From: Pseudomonas nitroreducens
GTDB lineage: Bacteria; Pseudomonadota; Gammaproteobacteria; Pseudomonadales; Pseudomonadaceae
Direction of reading: 5' to 3'
NCBI RefSeq assembly: GCF_014204515.1
Contig: NZ_JACHLI010000007.1
Span: 1 to 64,000 of the forward strand
Length of the DNA: 64,000 nucleotides
Shown here in pieces: positions 32,128-39,347 of this stretch (positions are counted from its first letter, which is position 1; each line of letters begins with the position of its first letter). The notes under the pieces were generated by a model. The model had not been told where the DNA came from. It was given only the letters and a program-made list of their open reading frames with translations, and made no database searches. The translations under genes were made by a program, and so were the position numbers.

Positions 32128-32154
32128 GGGCGGCCTCCGTTTATAATGTCGAGC

Positions 32155-32183
32155 ATTCTAGTAGGGCTTGCGCGGCCTCTCAA
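32155..32183 (-). promoter_or_regulatory. Sigma-70 promoter of DUF3094-ndh
   Basis: On the minus strand TTGAGA (32183-32178) is separated by 17 bases from TAGAAT (32160-32155). The predicted transcript starts about 20 nt before the DUF3094 ATG. Confidence 0.65.
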
Positions 32184-32221
32184 TGCGCCGCCGATCAATG
32201 CAGCTTTGCGTGGGCGTCTGT

Positions 32222-32851
32222 TTACAGGCCGACGCCCATGTCGAACAGGATGCTGCGGCCCAGGCTACCGCGCAGAAAATCCGGCGCATCGCTATGGGCG
32301 AACAGCACGCGGGCGAAAGTCGGGCCGACCACCGACAGCGAGCGCCAACCCTGGCGCAGGTACTCGGTGGGTGGGGGGAAGGGCGTGTTGAAGTCCGGCG
32401 TCTCGCGCTTGAGGCTGACGAAGGCCAGCAGATCCAGTTCGCGCGGGTCGATGCCGCGCTCGGTGTAGTTGTGCGCCTTCTTGCGCAGCGTCGGCGCCAG
32501 GCGCGCCTGCAATTCCGCACAGGGAATCCGCTTGGGACGCTGCTCGCGGCGGATCAACTGGTTAAGACTCTGGGCCATGCGCCGGCGCAGCAGCTCTTCC
32601 TTCCACTCCTCGTTGAGCCGGCGGCCCTGATCGAGGACGAAGAACACCTCGAAGCTGGCGTCGCGGAACAGCACGTCCGGCGGTTGCTGCGTGGGGGCGA
32701 TGAAGTCTTCCTGGCGATACGGCACCTTCAGTGCCTGCAGCAGCCGCTGGCAGGCCCAGCACTCCCGCTCCCACTTGCGCGAGTTGGAGAGGAAGTCGTT
32801 GGCTTGTTCCGCCTGGCGTGTCAGCAGGCGCAGATAGTCGGACTCGTTCAT
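32222..32851 (-). CDS. DUF1780 family protein
   Basis: This is a 209-residue soluble protein recognisable as the Pseudomonas DUF1780 family by SDYLRLLTRQAEQANDFLSNSRKWERE, PPDVLFRDASFEVFFVLDQGRRLNEEW and the C-terminal PPTEYLRQGWRSLSVVGPTFARVLF. The central PDVxF..xxFEVFF segment resembles a restriction-endonuclease-like core, so a nuclease fold is possible, but I cannot identify a full catalytic set. The start is the ATG at 32851, right after GGAGGC, an unusually tight ribosome-site spacing; the upstream extension looks non-coding. It is divergent from the next gene. Confidence 0.8.
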   Translation of the reverse strand: MNESDYLRLLTRQAEQANDFLSNSRKWERECWACQRLLQALKVPYRQEDFIAPTQQPPDVLFRDASFEVFFVLDQGRRLNEEWKEELLRRRMAQSLNQLIRREQRPKRIPCAELQARLAPTLRKKAHNYTERGIDPRELDLLAFVSLKRETPDFNTPFPPPTEYLRQGWRSLSVVGPTFARVLFAHSDAPDFLRGSLGRSILFDMGVGL

Positions 32852-32942
32852 GCCTCCAGCATAGTTGCTGGCGGCAGCGGGCGGGCGTCCAGTGCGGTGT
32901 AGACTGTTGCCAATCATTGACCGTTGCGGACGAGGGGGAAGC

Positions 32943-33407
32943 GTGAGACGACTGCTGGGCGGATTGCTGTGGATGGTTCTGGCGAGCGTGGCGGTGGCGC
33001 AGGATGCGCCCGCCATTGGCTGGACCTTGCTGGACCAGTTCGACAAGCCCTACACGGCGAACGCCGACCTCAAGGTCCTGCTGGTGGCCCACGACATGGC
33101 CGGCTCGAAGCTGGTGAAGGCCGCGCTGGCGGATCGCCCGGCCGGCTATCTGGAGGCGCGCAATGCCGCCTTCGTTGCCGATATCAGCCGCATGCCCGCG
33201 CCCATCTCGAAGATGTTCGCCGTCCCCGCCATGCGCGATTACACCTACCGCGTGTTGCTCGATCGCGAACCGCGGGTGGCCAGCCGCTTCCCAGCCCAGG
33301 CCGACGCGGTGACCTGGCTGCAACTGGAGCATGGCCAGGTAGTCACTACCCAGCAGTTCGATTCGGCCCAGGCCCTGCGTCAGGCGCTGGAGCGAGGCAC
33401 GCCGTGA
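32943..33407 (+). CDS. Small periplasmic protein, possibly thioredoxin-like fold
   Basis: This is a 154-residue protein with a clear signal peptide (VRRLLGGLLWMVLASVAVAQ/DAP). The mature part (WTLLDQFDKPYTANADLKVLLVAHDMAGSKLVKAAL) resembles peroxiredoxin/thioredoxin-like openings of the form 'xLxDQxGKPxxL..x.vllvf', but there is no CxxC. The GTG start follows GAGGGGGAAGC and gives a proper signal peptide; the longer frame starting at 32865 does not. The stop overlaps the next gene's GTG start (GTGA), so they are coupled. Conserved Pseudomonas relatives exist as far as I recall, but function is unknown. Confidence 0.75.
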   Translation: MRRLLGGLLWMVLASVAVAQDAPAIGWTLLDQFDKPYTANADLKVLLVAHDMAGSKLVKAALADRPAGYLEARNAAFVADISRMPAPISKMFAVPAMRDYTYRVLLDREPRVASRFPAQADAVTWLQLEHGQVVTTQQFDSAQALRQALERGTP

Positions 33408-34093
33408 TCGCCGCGCAGTTGCTGTCGGCGGAAACTCTGGAGATCGGCTGGGCGATCTACCTGCCCATCGTCGCCTGGGCCATCTGGCGCGCGCCGTGGC
33501 TGGAGCTGGTCAGCGACTTCCGCCGCCAGCATCTGGTGTTCGGCACCATGCTCGGGCTGTTCCTGCTCTGGCTGGTGCGGCGGGATTTCGCTTCCGGGGT
33601 GTCCTTCCACTTCATCGGCATGACTGCCGTAACCCTGCTGCTGGACTGGCCGCTGGCGATCATCGTTGGCCTGGTCGCGCAGCTCGGCCTGTGCGCCATC
33701 GGCCGCCAGGACTGGGCGGCCATTGGCGTCAACGGCATCCTGCTGGTGCTGATCCCGGTGGTCATCACCGAGCTGGCGGCGATCCTCGTCGAGCGCCGGC
33801 AGCCGCGCAACCTGTTCGTCTACATCTTCTGTTCAGGCTTCTTCCCGGCGGCGCTGGCGGCGGTGTGCAGCCTGCTGCTGGGCCTCGGTCTGCTATGGAT
33901 GGACGGGCTGTTCCCGATGCCGCCATGGATCGAGGATTTCATCGGCTACCTCTGGCTGATCATGTTCCCCGAGGCCTTCATCAACGGCACCATCGTCACC
34001 GGGCTGGTGGTCTTCTATCCGGACTGGTTGGAAACCTTCAACCGCACGCGCTACCTGCAGGCACCGTGGAAGGATGACGATGAGCCGCGCTGA
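33404..34093 (+). CDS. CbiM-like / energy-coupling-type integral membrane protein
   Basis: This is a 229-residue protein with about seven hydrophobic helices (IGWAIYLPIVAWAIW; HLVFGTMLGLFLLWLV; VSFHFIGMTAVTLLLDWPLAIIVGL, and others). The FHFIGMTAVTLLL and PEAFINGTIVTGLVVFYPDWL segments resemble the CbiM-type substrate-binding component of ECF transporters. No ECF ATPase or T-component is adjacent, so the substrate and even the transport role are uncertain. The start is the GTG overlapping the preceding stop; much longer upstream reading in this frame is a shadow of that gene. Two-gene operon with 32943-33407. Confidence 0.7.
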   Translation: MIAAQLLSAETLEIGWAIYLPIVAWAIWRAPWLELVSDFRRQHLVFGTMLGLFLLWLVRRDFASGVSFHFIGMTAVTLLLDWPLAIIVGLVAQLGLCAIGRQDWAAIGVNGILLVLIPVVITELAAILVERRQPRNLFVYIFCSGFFPAALAAVCSLLLGLGLLWMDGLFPMPPWIEDFIGYLWLIMFPEAFINGTIVTGLVVFYPDWLETFNRTRYLQAPWKDDDEPR

Positions 34094-34199
34094 TGTTCGG
34101 CCATCGGTGAGACCCATGGCTCCGGCGGTTTGATCCAGGTCAGTTCGGAAACCTCCCAGTATCAGGGAAGCTTGGCCCCCCTTCGCAAGGAGATTGCCA

Positions 34200-34415
34200 A
34201 TGAGCATTCACAGCTGGGCCGAACAGCGCCTCCAGGAACTGCTGATCGAGGCCGAGGCGGCCGGACAGGACCCACAACTGACCCTGAGGGCGCTGCTGAG
34301 CGTGGTGGTGCAGGCCAATGCCCAGGTGCGTAGCGAGGCCGATCTGGGTGCGGAACTGAACTTCCTCGCCGATAACCTGGATACGGAAAGGGACTACACC
34401 TTCATGCGGCCCTGA
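34200..34415 (+). CDS. Conserved hypothetical 71-residue protein
   Basis: This is a small acidic, helical protein (MSIHSWAEQRLQELLIEAEA ... LNFLADNLDTERDYTFMRP). I do not recognise a domain. The ATG is preceded by CGCAAGGAGATTGCCA, an excellent ribosome site, and a terminator follows directly, which supports a real short gene. Preceding gene ends 106 bp earlier. Confidence 0.7.
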   Translation: MSIHSWAEQRLQELLIEAEAAGQDPQLTLRALLSVVVQANAQVRSEADLGAELNFLADNLDTERDYTFMRP

Positions 34416-34418
34416 ACG

Positions 34419-34446
34419 AAAAAGCCGCCTCGAAAGGCGGCTTTTG
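34419..34446. terminator. Bidirectional terminator between convergent genes
   Basis: AAAAGCCGCC-TCGAAA-GGCGGCTTTT serves the 71-residue gene on the plus strand and, from the other side, yacG on the minus strand. Confidence 0.8.
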
Positions 34447-34453
34447 GCTTTTC

Positions 34454-34527
34454 GTAGGAGCGAGCTTGCTTGCGAACCACCGTCGATGACAGTGCTTGCA
34501 GTGGCTCGCGAGCAAGCTCGCTCCTAC
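34454..34527. repeat. REP-like palindrome, GAGCTTGCTC type
   Basis: GTAGGAGCGAGCTTGCTTGC and the inverted GCGAGCAAGCTCGCTCCTAC flank a variable centre. Same family as 2978-3048. Confidence 0.8.
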
Positions 34528-34537
34528 AAGGGCAGAC

Positions 34538-34741
34538 TCAGTGCCCGCGCGGCTTGTCCAGATCGCCGGAAAACAACTCGTCTTCCAGATTGTCACCCGG
34601 AATCGCGTGCTCTTCCGCCGCCCAGGCGCCGAGGTCGATCAGCTTGCAGCGGTGCGAGCAGAAGGGCCGGTATTCGTTCTTGGCAGTCCATTCAACTGGG
34701 GCGCCGCAGGTCGGGCATTCCACGGTCAGGGGTTGGCTCAT
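34538..34741 (-). CDS. yacG: DNA gyrase inhibitor / zinc protein YacG
   Basis: This is a 67-residue protein with one zinc site made of CPTC (residues 9-12) and CSHRC (about 28-32), followed by DLGAWAAEEHAIPG, all diagnostic of YacG, which binds GyrB in E. coli. The start overlaps the coaE stop by 4 nt (ATGA), so it is translated with coaE. Confidence 0.95.
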   Translation of the reverse strand: MSQPLTVECPTCGAPVEWTAKNEYRPFCSHRCKLIDLGAWAAEEHAIPGDNLEDELFSGDLDKPRGH

Positions 34742-35346
34742 GGTTGTCCTCCACGCAGGCCGAGATAGAACTGATGCAGACGCTCGACCTGCTGGTGCAG
34801 GTGGTCGAGGTCGCCATCGTTGAGCAGCACGTCGTCCGCGTGCTTGAGTCGGTCATCGCGCAAGGCCTGGGCCTTGAGAATCGAGCGGACCTGTTCTTCG
34901 GACACCTGGTCGCGGCGCATGGTGCGCTCCAGTTGCAGATGTTCCGGCGTATCCACCACCAGCACGCGCTGGGTCATGCGGTACTGGCCGGACTCCACCA
35001 GCAGCGGCGAGACCAGGATGGCGTAGGGCGATTGCGCCTGCGCCAGGTTGGAAGCGATCTCCTGACCGATCAGCGGGTGAAGCAGGTGCTCCAGCCAGCG
35101 ACGTTCCTCTTCGGCCTTGAAGATGCGCTCGCGCAGGGCGGCGCGGTTGAGTTGGCCGTCAGGCAACAGCATGGCGTCGCCGAAACGCTCGACGATCTTC
35201 GCCAGGGCAGGGCGGCCAGGCTCGACTACCCAGCGCGCGGCATGGTCGGCGTCGACCATGTGGATGCCCAATGAGGCGAAATGCTCGGCGGCGGCGCTCT
35301 TGCCGCTGCCGATTCCGCCGGTAAGGCCCAGAATCCAGGGTTTCAT
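34738..35346 (-). CDS. coaE: Dephospho-CoA kinase
   Basis: This is a 202-residue P-loop kinase catalysing the last step of coenzyme A synthesis, phosphorylating the 3'-OH of dephospho-CoA. The P-loop is LTGGIGSGKS (8-17); DADHAARWVVEPG and LHPLIG follow as in the family. An AAGGAGAACG ribosome site precedes the ATG. It lies 65 bp after pilD and overlaps yacG. Confidence 0.97.
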   Translation of the reverse strand: MKPWILGLTGGIGSGKSAAAEHFASLGIHMVDADHAARWVVEPGRPALAKIVERFGDAMLLPDGQLNRAALRERIFKAEEERRWLEHLLHPLIGQEIASNLAQAQSPYAILVSPLLVESGQYRMTQRVLVVDTPEHLQLERTMRRDQVSEEQVRSILKAQALRDDRLKHADDVLLNDGDLDHLHQQVERLHQFYLGLRGGQP

Positions 35347-35411
35347 CGTTCTCCTTTCAGCCGTCCCGCCGGCCGTCCGGAAGCGCCGAAGAGACTCGGC
35401 GTGGGAGACGG

Positions 35412-36284
35412 CTAGCGGAAACCGGCGAACTGCAGATAGGTCGCGGTTATTTGATCACCCCAGAGCAGCGCAATCCAGCCGGCAATCGCCAGATAGGGGC
35501 CGAAAGGGATCGGCGTACTGGTCTCGGCGTTGCGCAGGCGCAGCATGATCACGCCCAGCACCGCGCCCACCAGGGACGACAGCAGAATGGTCAGCGGCAG
35601 CACCTGCCAGCCCCCCCAGGCGCCCAGCATCGCCAGCAGCTTGAAGTCGCCGTAGCCCATGCCTTCCTTGCCGGTGATCAGCTTGAACAGCCAGTACACC
35701 GACCATAGGCTCAGGTAACCGAACACTGCGCCCCAGAGCGCATCGCCGAGGTTGGTGAACAGCCCGAAGTAATTGACGATCAGCCCCAGCCAGAGCAGCG
35801 GCAGCACCAGGACGTCCGGCAGCAGCTGGTGATCGACGTCGATCATGCTCATCGCCAGCAGACCCCAGCCCAGCAGCAACATGGCGCCGGCTTGCCAGCC
35901 GAAGCCGTAATGCCAGGCGATGTATGCCGACAACACGCCGCTGGCCAGCTCGATCAGCGGATAGCGCTTGCTGATCGGCGCCTTGCATGAAGAACACTTG
36001 CCGCGCAGCGCCAGCCAACTGACCAGCGGAACGTTTTCCCAAGGCTTGATCTCATGACCGCACTGGGGGCACTGCGAGTTCGGCAGGATCAGGTTATAGG
36101 TGCCCGTGGAGGGTTCCTCAGGCAACCCCAACGCTTCCCTGGCCTCCCGCTGCCAGCCCAGCTCCATCATCTTCGGCAGGCGATGGATCATCACATTGAG
36201 GAAGCTGCCAACCAGCAGGCCGAGCACGAGGACGCATAAAACAAAGGCCAGCGGGGTGCTGGCCAGGAAGTCGAGAACAGGCAT
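35412..36284 (-). CDS. pilD: Type IV prepilin peptidase / N-methyltransferase
   Basis: This is a 290-residue polytopic inner-membrane enzyme that cleaves prepilin and pseudopilin leaders before Phe and methylates the new N-terminus. An N-terminal cytoplasmic domain has two CxxC pairs (CPQCGH, CSSCKA) for zinc. The catalytic aspartates are in MSMIDVDHQLLPD and MGYGDFKLL (the GxGD-type protease motif). Start 3 bp after the pilC stop region. Substrates here include both pilins at 42375 and 42934. Confidence 0.97.
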   Translation of the reverse strand: MPVLDFLASTPLAFVLCVLVLGLLVGSFLNVMIHRLPKMMELGWQREAREALGLPEEPSTGTYNLILPNSQCPQCGHEIKPWENVPLVSWLALRGKCSSCKAPISKRYPLIELASGVLSAYIAWHYGFGWQAGAMLLLGWGLLAMSMIDVDHQLLPDVLVLPLLWLGLIVNYFGLFTNLGDALWGAVFGYLSLWSVYWLFKLITGKEGMGYGDFKLLAMLGAWGGWQVLPLTILLSSLVGAVLGVIMLRLRNAETSTPIPFGPYLAIAGWIALLWGDQITATYLQFAGFR

Positions 36285-36287
36285 GAT

Positions 36288-37505
36288 TTAGACGACGTTG
36301 CCCAGTTGGAAGATCGGCAGGTACATGGCGATGATCAGGCCACCCACGAGAACACCCAGCACAGCCATGATCATCGGCTCCATCAGGGTGGTGAGGTTGT
36401 CGACGGCGTTGTCCACTTCTTCTTCGTAGTAACCAGCAACTTTATCCAGCATGTTGTCCAGCGAGCCGGACTCTTCGCCGATGGCTGCCATCTGGATAGC
36501 CATGCTGGGGAACACACCCGTGGTGCGCATGGAGAAGTTGAGCTGAGTGCCGGAAGAAACGTCTTGCTTGATCTTGTTCACCGCGTTGCGGAAGACCACG
36601 TTGCCTGTCGCGCCGGAAACGGAGTCCAAAGCTTCGACCAGGGGAACACCCGCTGCGAAGGTGGTCGACAACGTGCGTGCATACCTTGCTACGGCAGACT
36701 TGTAGAGGATATCGCCGACTATGGGTACCCGAAGCACGCCGCGATCAACGGAGTCCCTGAACTTCTCGGAGCGCCGATGAAGCTCCCTTAGTGCGAACGC
36801 GGCTGCAAAGAGCGCTATCAGTACGATGAACCACCACTCCTGCAGGACATCTGAAAGAGAGATGACCATTCGAGTGAATGCTGGAAGCTCCGCTCCAAAG
36901 TTGGCAAAAACGGCTTGGAACTGAGGGACTACCTTGATCAACAGGATGGCGGAAACGATGACTGCCACCACCACCACGGCGATCGGATAGGTCATCGCCT
37001 TCTTGATCTTCGCCTTAAGCGATTCGGTTTTTTCTTTGTAAGTCGCCACTCGATCCAGCAGAGTTTCCAAAGCGCCGGATTGTTCGCCAGCGTCTACCAG
37101 ATTGCAGTAGAGATCATCGAAATACTGTGGCTTCTTGCGCAGTGAGTTAGCCAGGCTGTTACCTGATGCGACTTCCTGTTTAACCTCTTCGACTAGCTTA
37201 CGCATATTCGGGTTATCGAAACCCTCGCCGATGATGTCGAACGATTGCAGCAGGGGGACACCAGAGCCCATCATCGTCGCCATTTGTCGGGTGAACAGGG
37301 CGATGTCCATGGGCTTGATCTTCTTGCCACGGCTCAGCAGCGAAATGCCCTTCTTGCGTACCTTGGTCGGGTTGATGCCTTGCTTGCGCAACTGGGCCTT
37401 GATCAAGGCCGTATTGGTCCCCGACAGCTCCCCTTTGACCTTCCCACCCTTGCGATCAGTGCCTTCCCAGGTAAAGACACTGCTCTTCAATACTTTTTCC
37501 GCCAT
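36288..37505 (-). CDS. pilC: Type IV pilus inner-membrane platform protein PilC
   Basis: This is a 405-residue GspF/PilC-family membrane protein forming the platform for pilin polymerisation. Two repeats of the GspF domain are visible, each opening with a conserved F/Y-T/R segment (IALFTRQMATMMGSGVPLLQ; SAVARYARTLSTTFAAGVPL), separated by hydrophobic helices. An AAGGATTAATCC ribosome site overlaps the end of pilB. DNA is less GC-rich than pilD and coaE beside it. Confidence 0.96.
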   Translation of the reverse strand: MAEKVLKSSVFTWEGTDRKGGKVKGELSGTNTALIKAQLRKQGINPTKVRKKGISLLSRGKKIKPMDIALFTRQMATMMGSGVPLLQSFDIIGEGFDNPNMRKLVEEVKQEVASGNSLANSLRKKPQYFDDLYCNLVDAGEQSGALETLLDRVATYKEKTESLKAKIKKAMTYPIAVVVVAVIVSAILLIKVVPQFQAVFANFGAELPAFTRMVISLSDVLQEWWFIVLIALFAAAFALRELHRRSEKFRDSVDRGVLRVPIVGDILYKSAVARYARTLSTTFAAGVPLVEALDSVSGATGNVVFRNAVNKIKQDVSSGTQLNFSMRTTGVFPSMAIQMAAIGEESGSLDNMLDKVAGYYEEEVDNAVDNLTTLMEPMIMAVLGVLVGGLIIAMYLPIFQLGNVV

Positions 37506-37508
37506 GGA

Positions 37509-39212
37509 TTAATCCTTGGTCACGCGGTTGACTTCCTCGAGGCTGGTGATGCCTTGCATGGCCTTGAGCAGGCCCGAGGTGCGCAGATCGTTGAAGCCTT
37601 CTTTGCGGGCCTGTTCGGCGATCTGAATGGAATTGCCTTCTTCCATGATAATGCGCTGTAGGGCGGGCGTGATTTTAACCACTTCATAAATACCCACACG
37701 TCCCTTGTAGCCGTTCTTGCAATTTTCGCACCCTACAGGGGAATAAAGCTTGAATTTGCCGACGCTGTCTGCGGGGAACCCTTCGTGCAGCAACGTTTCC
37801 TGAGGAACCTCATGTTCCTTCTTGCAATGCGAGCAAAGCTTGCGGGCTAGGCGTTGGGCGATGATCAGGTTGGTGGAGGTGGCCAGGTTGAACGACGCTA
37901 CGCCCATGTTCAACAGGCGCGTCAGAGTCTCCGCGGCGCTATTGGTGTGCAAGGTCGACATCACCATGTGCCCGGTCTGCGCAGCCTTGATGGCGATTTC
38001 GGCCGTTTCCAGGTCACGGATTTCGCCCACCATGATCACGTCGGGATCCTGGCGCAGGAAGGCGCGGAGAGCTTGCGCAAAATCCATGCCTTGACGAGGG
38101 TTGACGTTGACCTGATTGATGCCTTCCAGGTTGATCTCCACGGGATCTTCAGCCGTGGAAATATTGATATCCGATGTATTGAGAATATTAAGGCCGGTAT
38201 AGAGCGACACAGTCTTGCCGGAACCAGTAGGCCCGGTCACTAAGATCATGCCCTGGGGTTGCTTGAGGGCGTCGAGGTAAAGCTGCTTCTGTGCTTCTTC
38301 ATAACCCAGGGCATCGATTCCCATTTGCGCGCTGGCAGAGTCGAGAATCCGCATGACAATTTTCTCACCCCACAGGGTTGGCAGCGTATTCACGCGGAAG
38401 TCGATCGACTTGGTCTTGGAAACACGCATTTTGATGCGGCCGTCCTGCGGCTTACGGCGCTCGGAAATATCCAGCCCAGCCATCACTTTCAGACGTGCGG
38501 AAATTCGGCTGGCCAGTTGAATGGGGGGTTTGGCAGCTTCGTGCAACATTCCGTCAGTGCGGAAGCGAACTCTATAAATCCTTTCATAAGGCTCGAAGTG
38601 CAAGTCGGAGGAGCCACCTTTGATGGCATCAAGCAACATTTTATTGACGAAACGTACGACGGGGGCGTCATCGGCGTCGGAAGTCGAGGTGTTGTCCTGC
38701 TTCGATTCATCGACGGTTTCCAGATCCAGTCCATCGAGATCTACATCGGCGAGATCGGCAAGGCTGTCCGAACTGCTTTCAAACAGTTTTTCTATCGCTT
38801 CGCCCAGTTTATTGTCTTCGACCAGGATCGCTTCAGTGGTCAGGCCGGTACTGAACTGGATGTCGGTTATGGCTTGATGGTTAGTGGGGTCAGATATTCC
38901 GATGAAAAGTTTGGTGCCGCGCTTCCATAAAGGGATGATGCGGTGCTGTCGTACCAGCTTCTCGGAAACCAGCTCCTTGGGGATCCATTCCTTATCAAGT
39001 GTGCTTAAGTCGAAGTAAGCAATGCCGAATTGTTCGGCAGAAACTTCGGTGACTTTCAGGCTGTCTATTATTTTATTTTGCGAAAGAAAGGTTGGTAGCG
39101 GGATCCTGTCTTTCTTCGCTTGCATGTAAGCCTGGGTTGCAGTTTTTTCATCTAGGAGCCCGGTTAATACAAGTTGCTTGGCGAGTCCCGTAAGGTTTAC
39201 GATATCGTTCAT
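37509..39212 (-). CDS. pilB: Type IV pilus extension ATPase PilB
   Basis: This is a 567-residue hexameric ATPase that powers pilus extension. An N-terminal MshEN/GSPII_E_N-type domain (1-150), whose relatives can bind c-di-GMP, is followed by the catalytic domain: Walker A GPTGSGKT (about 327-334), an Asp box, a Walker B variant in DVIMVGEIRD, and a His box near GHMVMSTLHTN. A tetracysteine zinc site follows (CSHCKKEH ... CENCKNGYKG). DNA is noticeably lower in GC than flanking housekeeping genes. Divergent from the glycosyltransferase, first gene of pilBCD. Confidence 0.97.
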   Translation of the reverse strand: MNDIVNLTGLAKQLVLTGLLDEKTATQAYMQAKKDRIPLPTFLSQNKIIDSLKVTEVSAEQFGIAYFDLSTLDKEWIPKELVSEKLVRQHRIIPLWKRGTKLFIGISDPTNHQAITDIQFSTGLTTEAILVEDNKLGEAIEKLFESSSDSLADLADVDLDGLDLETVDESKQDNTSTSDADDAPVVRFVNKMLLDAIKGGSSDLHFEPYERIYRVRFRTDGMLHEAAKPPIQLASRISARLKVMAGLDISERRKPQDGRIKMRVSKTKSIDFRVNTLPTLWGEKIVMRILDSASAQMGIDALGYEEAQKQLYLDALKQPQGMILVTGPTGSGKTVSLYTGLNILNTSDINISTAEDPVEINLEGINQVNVNPRQGMDFAQALRAFLRQDPDVIMVGEIRDLETAEIAIKAAQTGHMVMSTLHTNSAAETLTRLLNMGVASFNLATSTNLIIAQRLARKLCSHCKKEHEVPQETLLHEGFPADSVGKFKLYSPVGCENCKNGYKGRVGIYEVVKITPALQRIIMEEGNSIQIAEQARKEGFNDLRTSGLLKAMQGITSLEEVNRVTKD

Positions 39213-39347
39213 ATGTGGCTCTTGGCTGGCTCTGCTTCCAAAATTGCAGGTTAGTATGATTGCTGCTCTATTTCAATGAGTGTGACCTGGCCCGCATCTT
39301 TCTTGTGTGGAGCCTGCCAAGGTCAAAATTTACGGGGAGTGGGCTGC

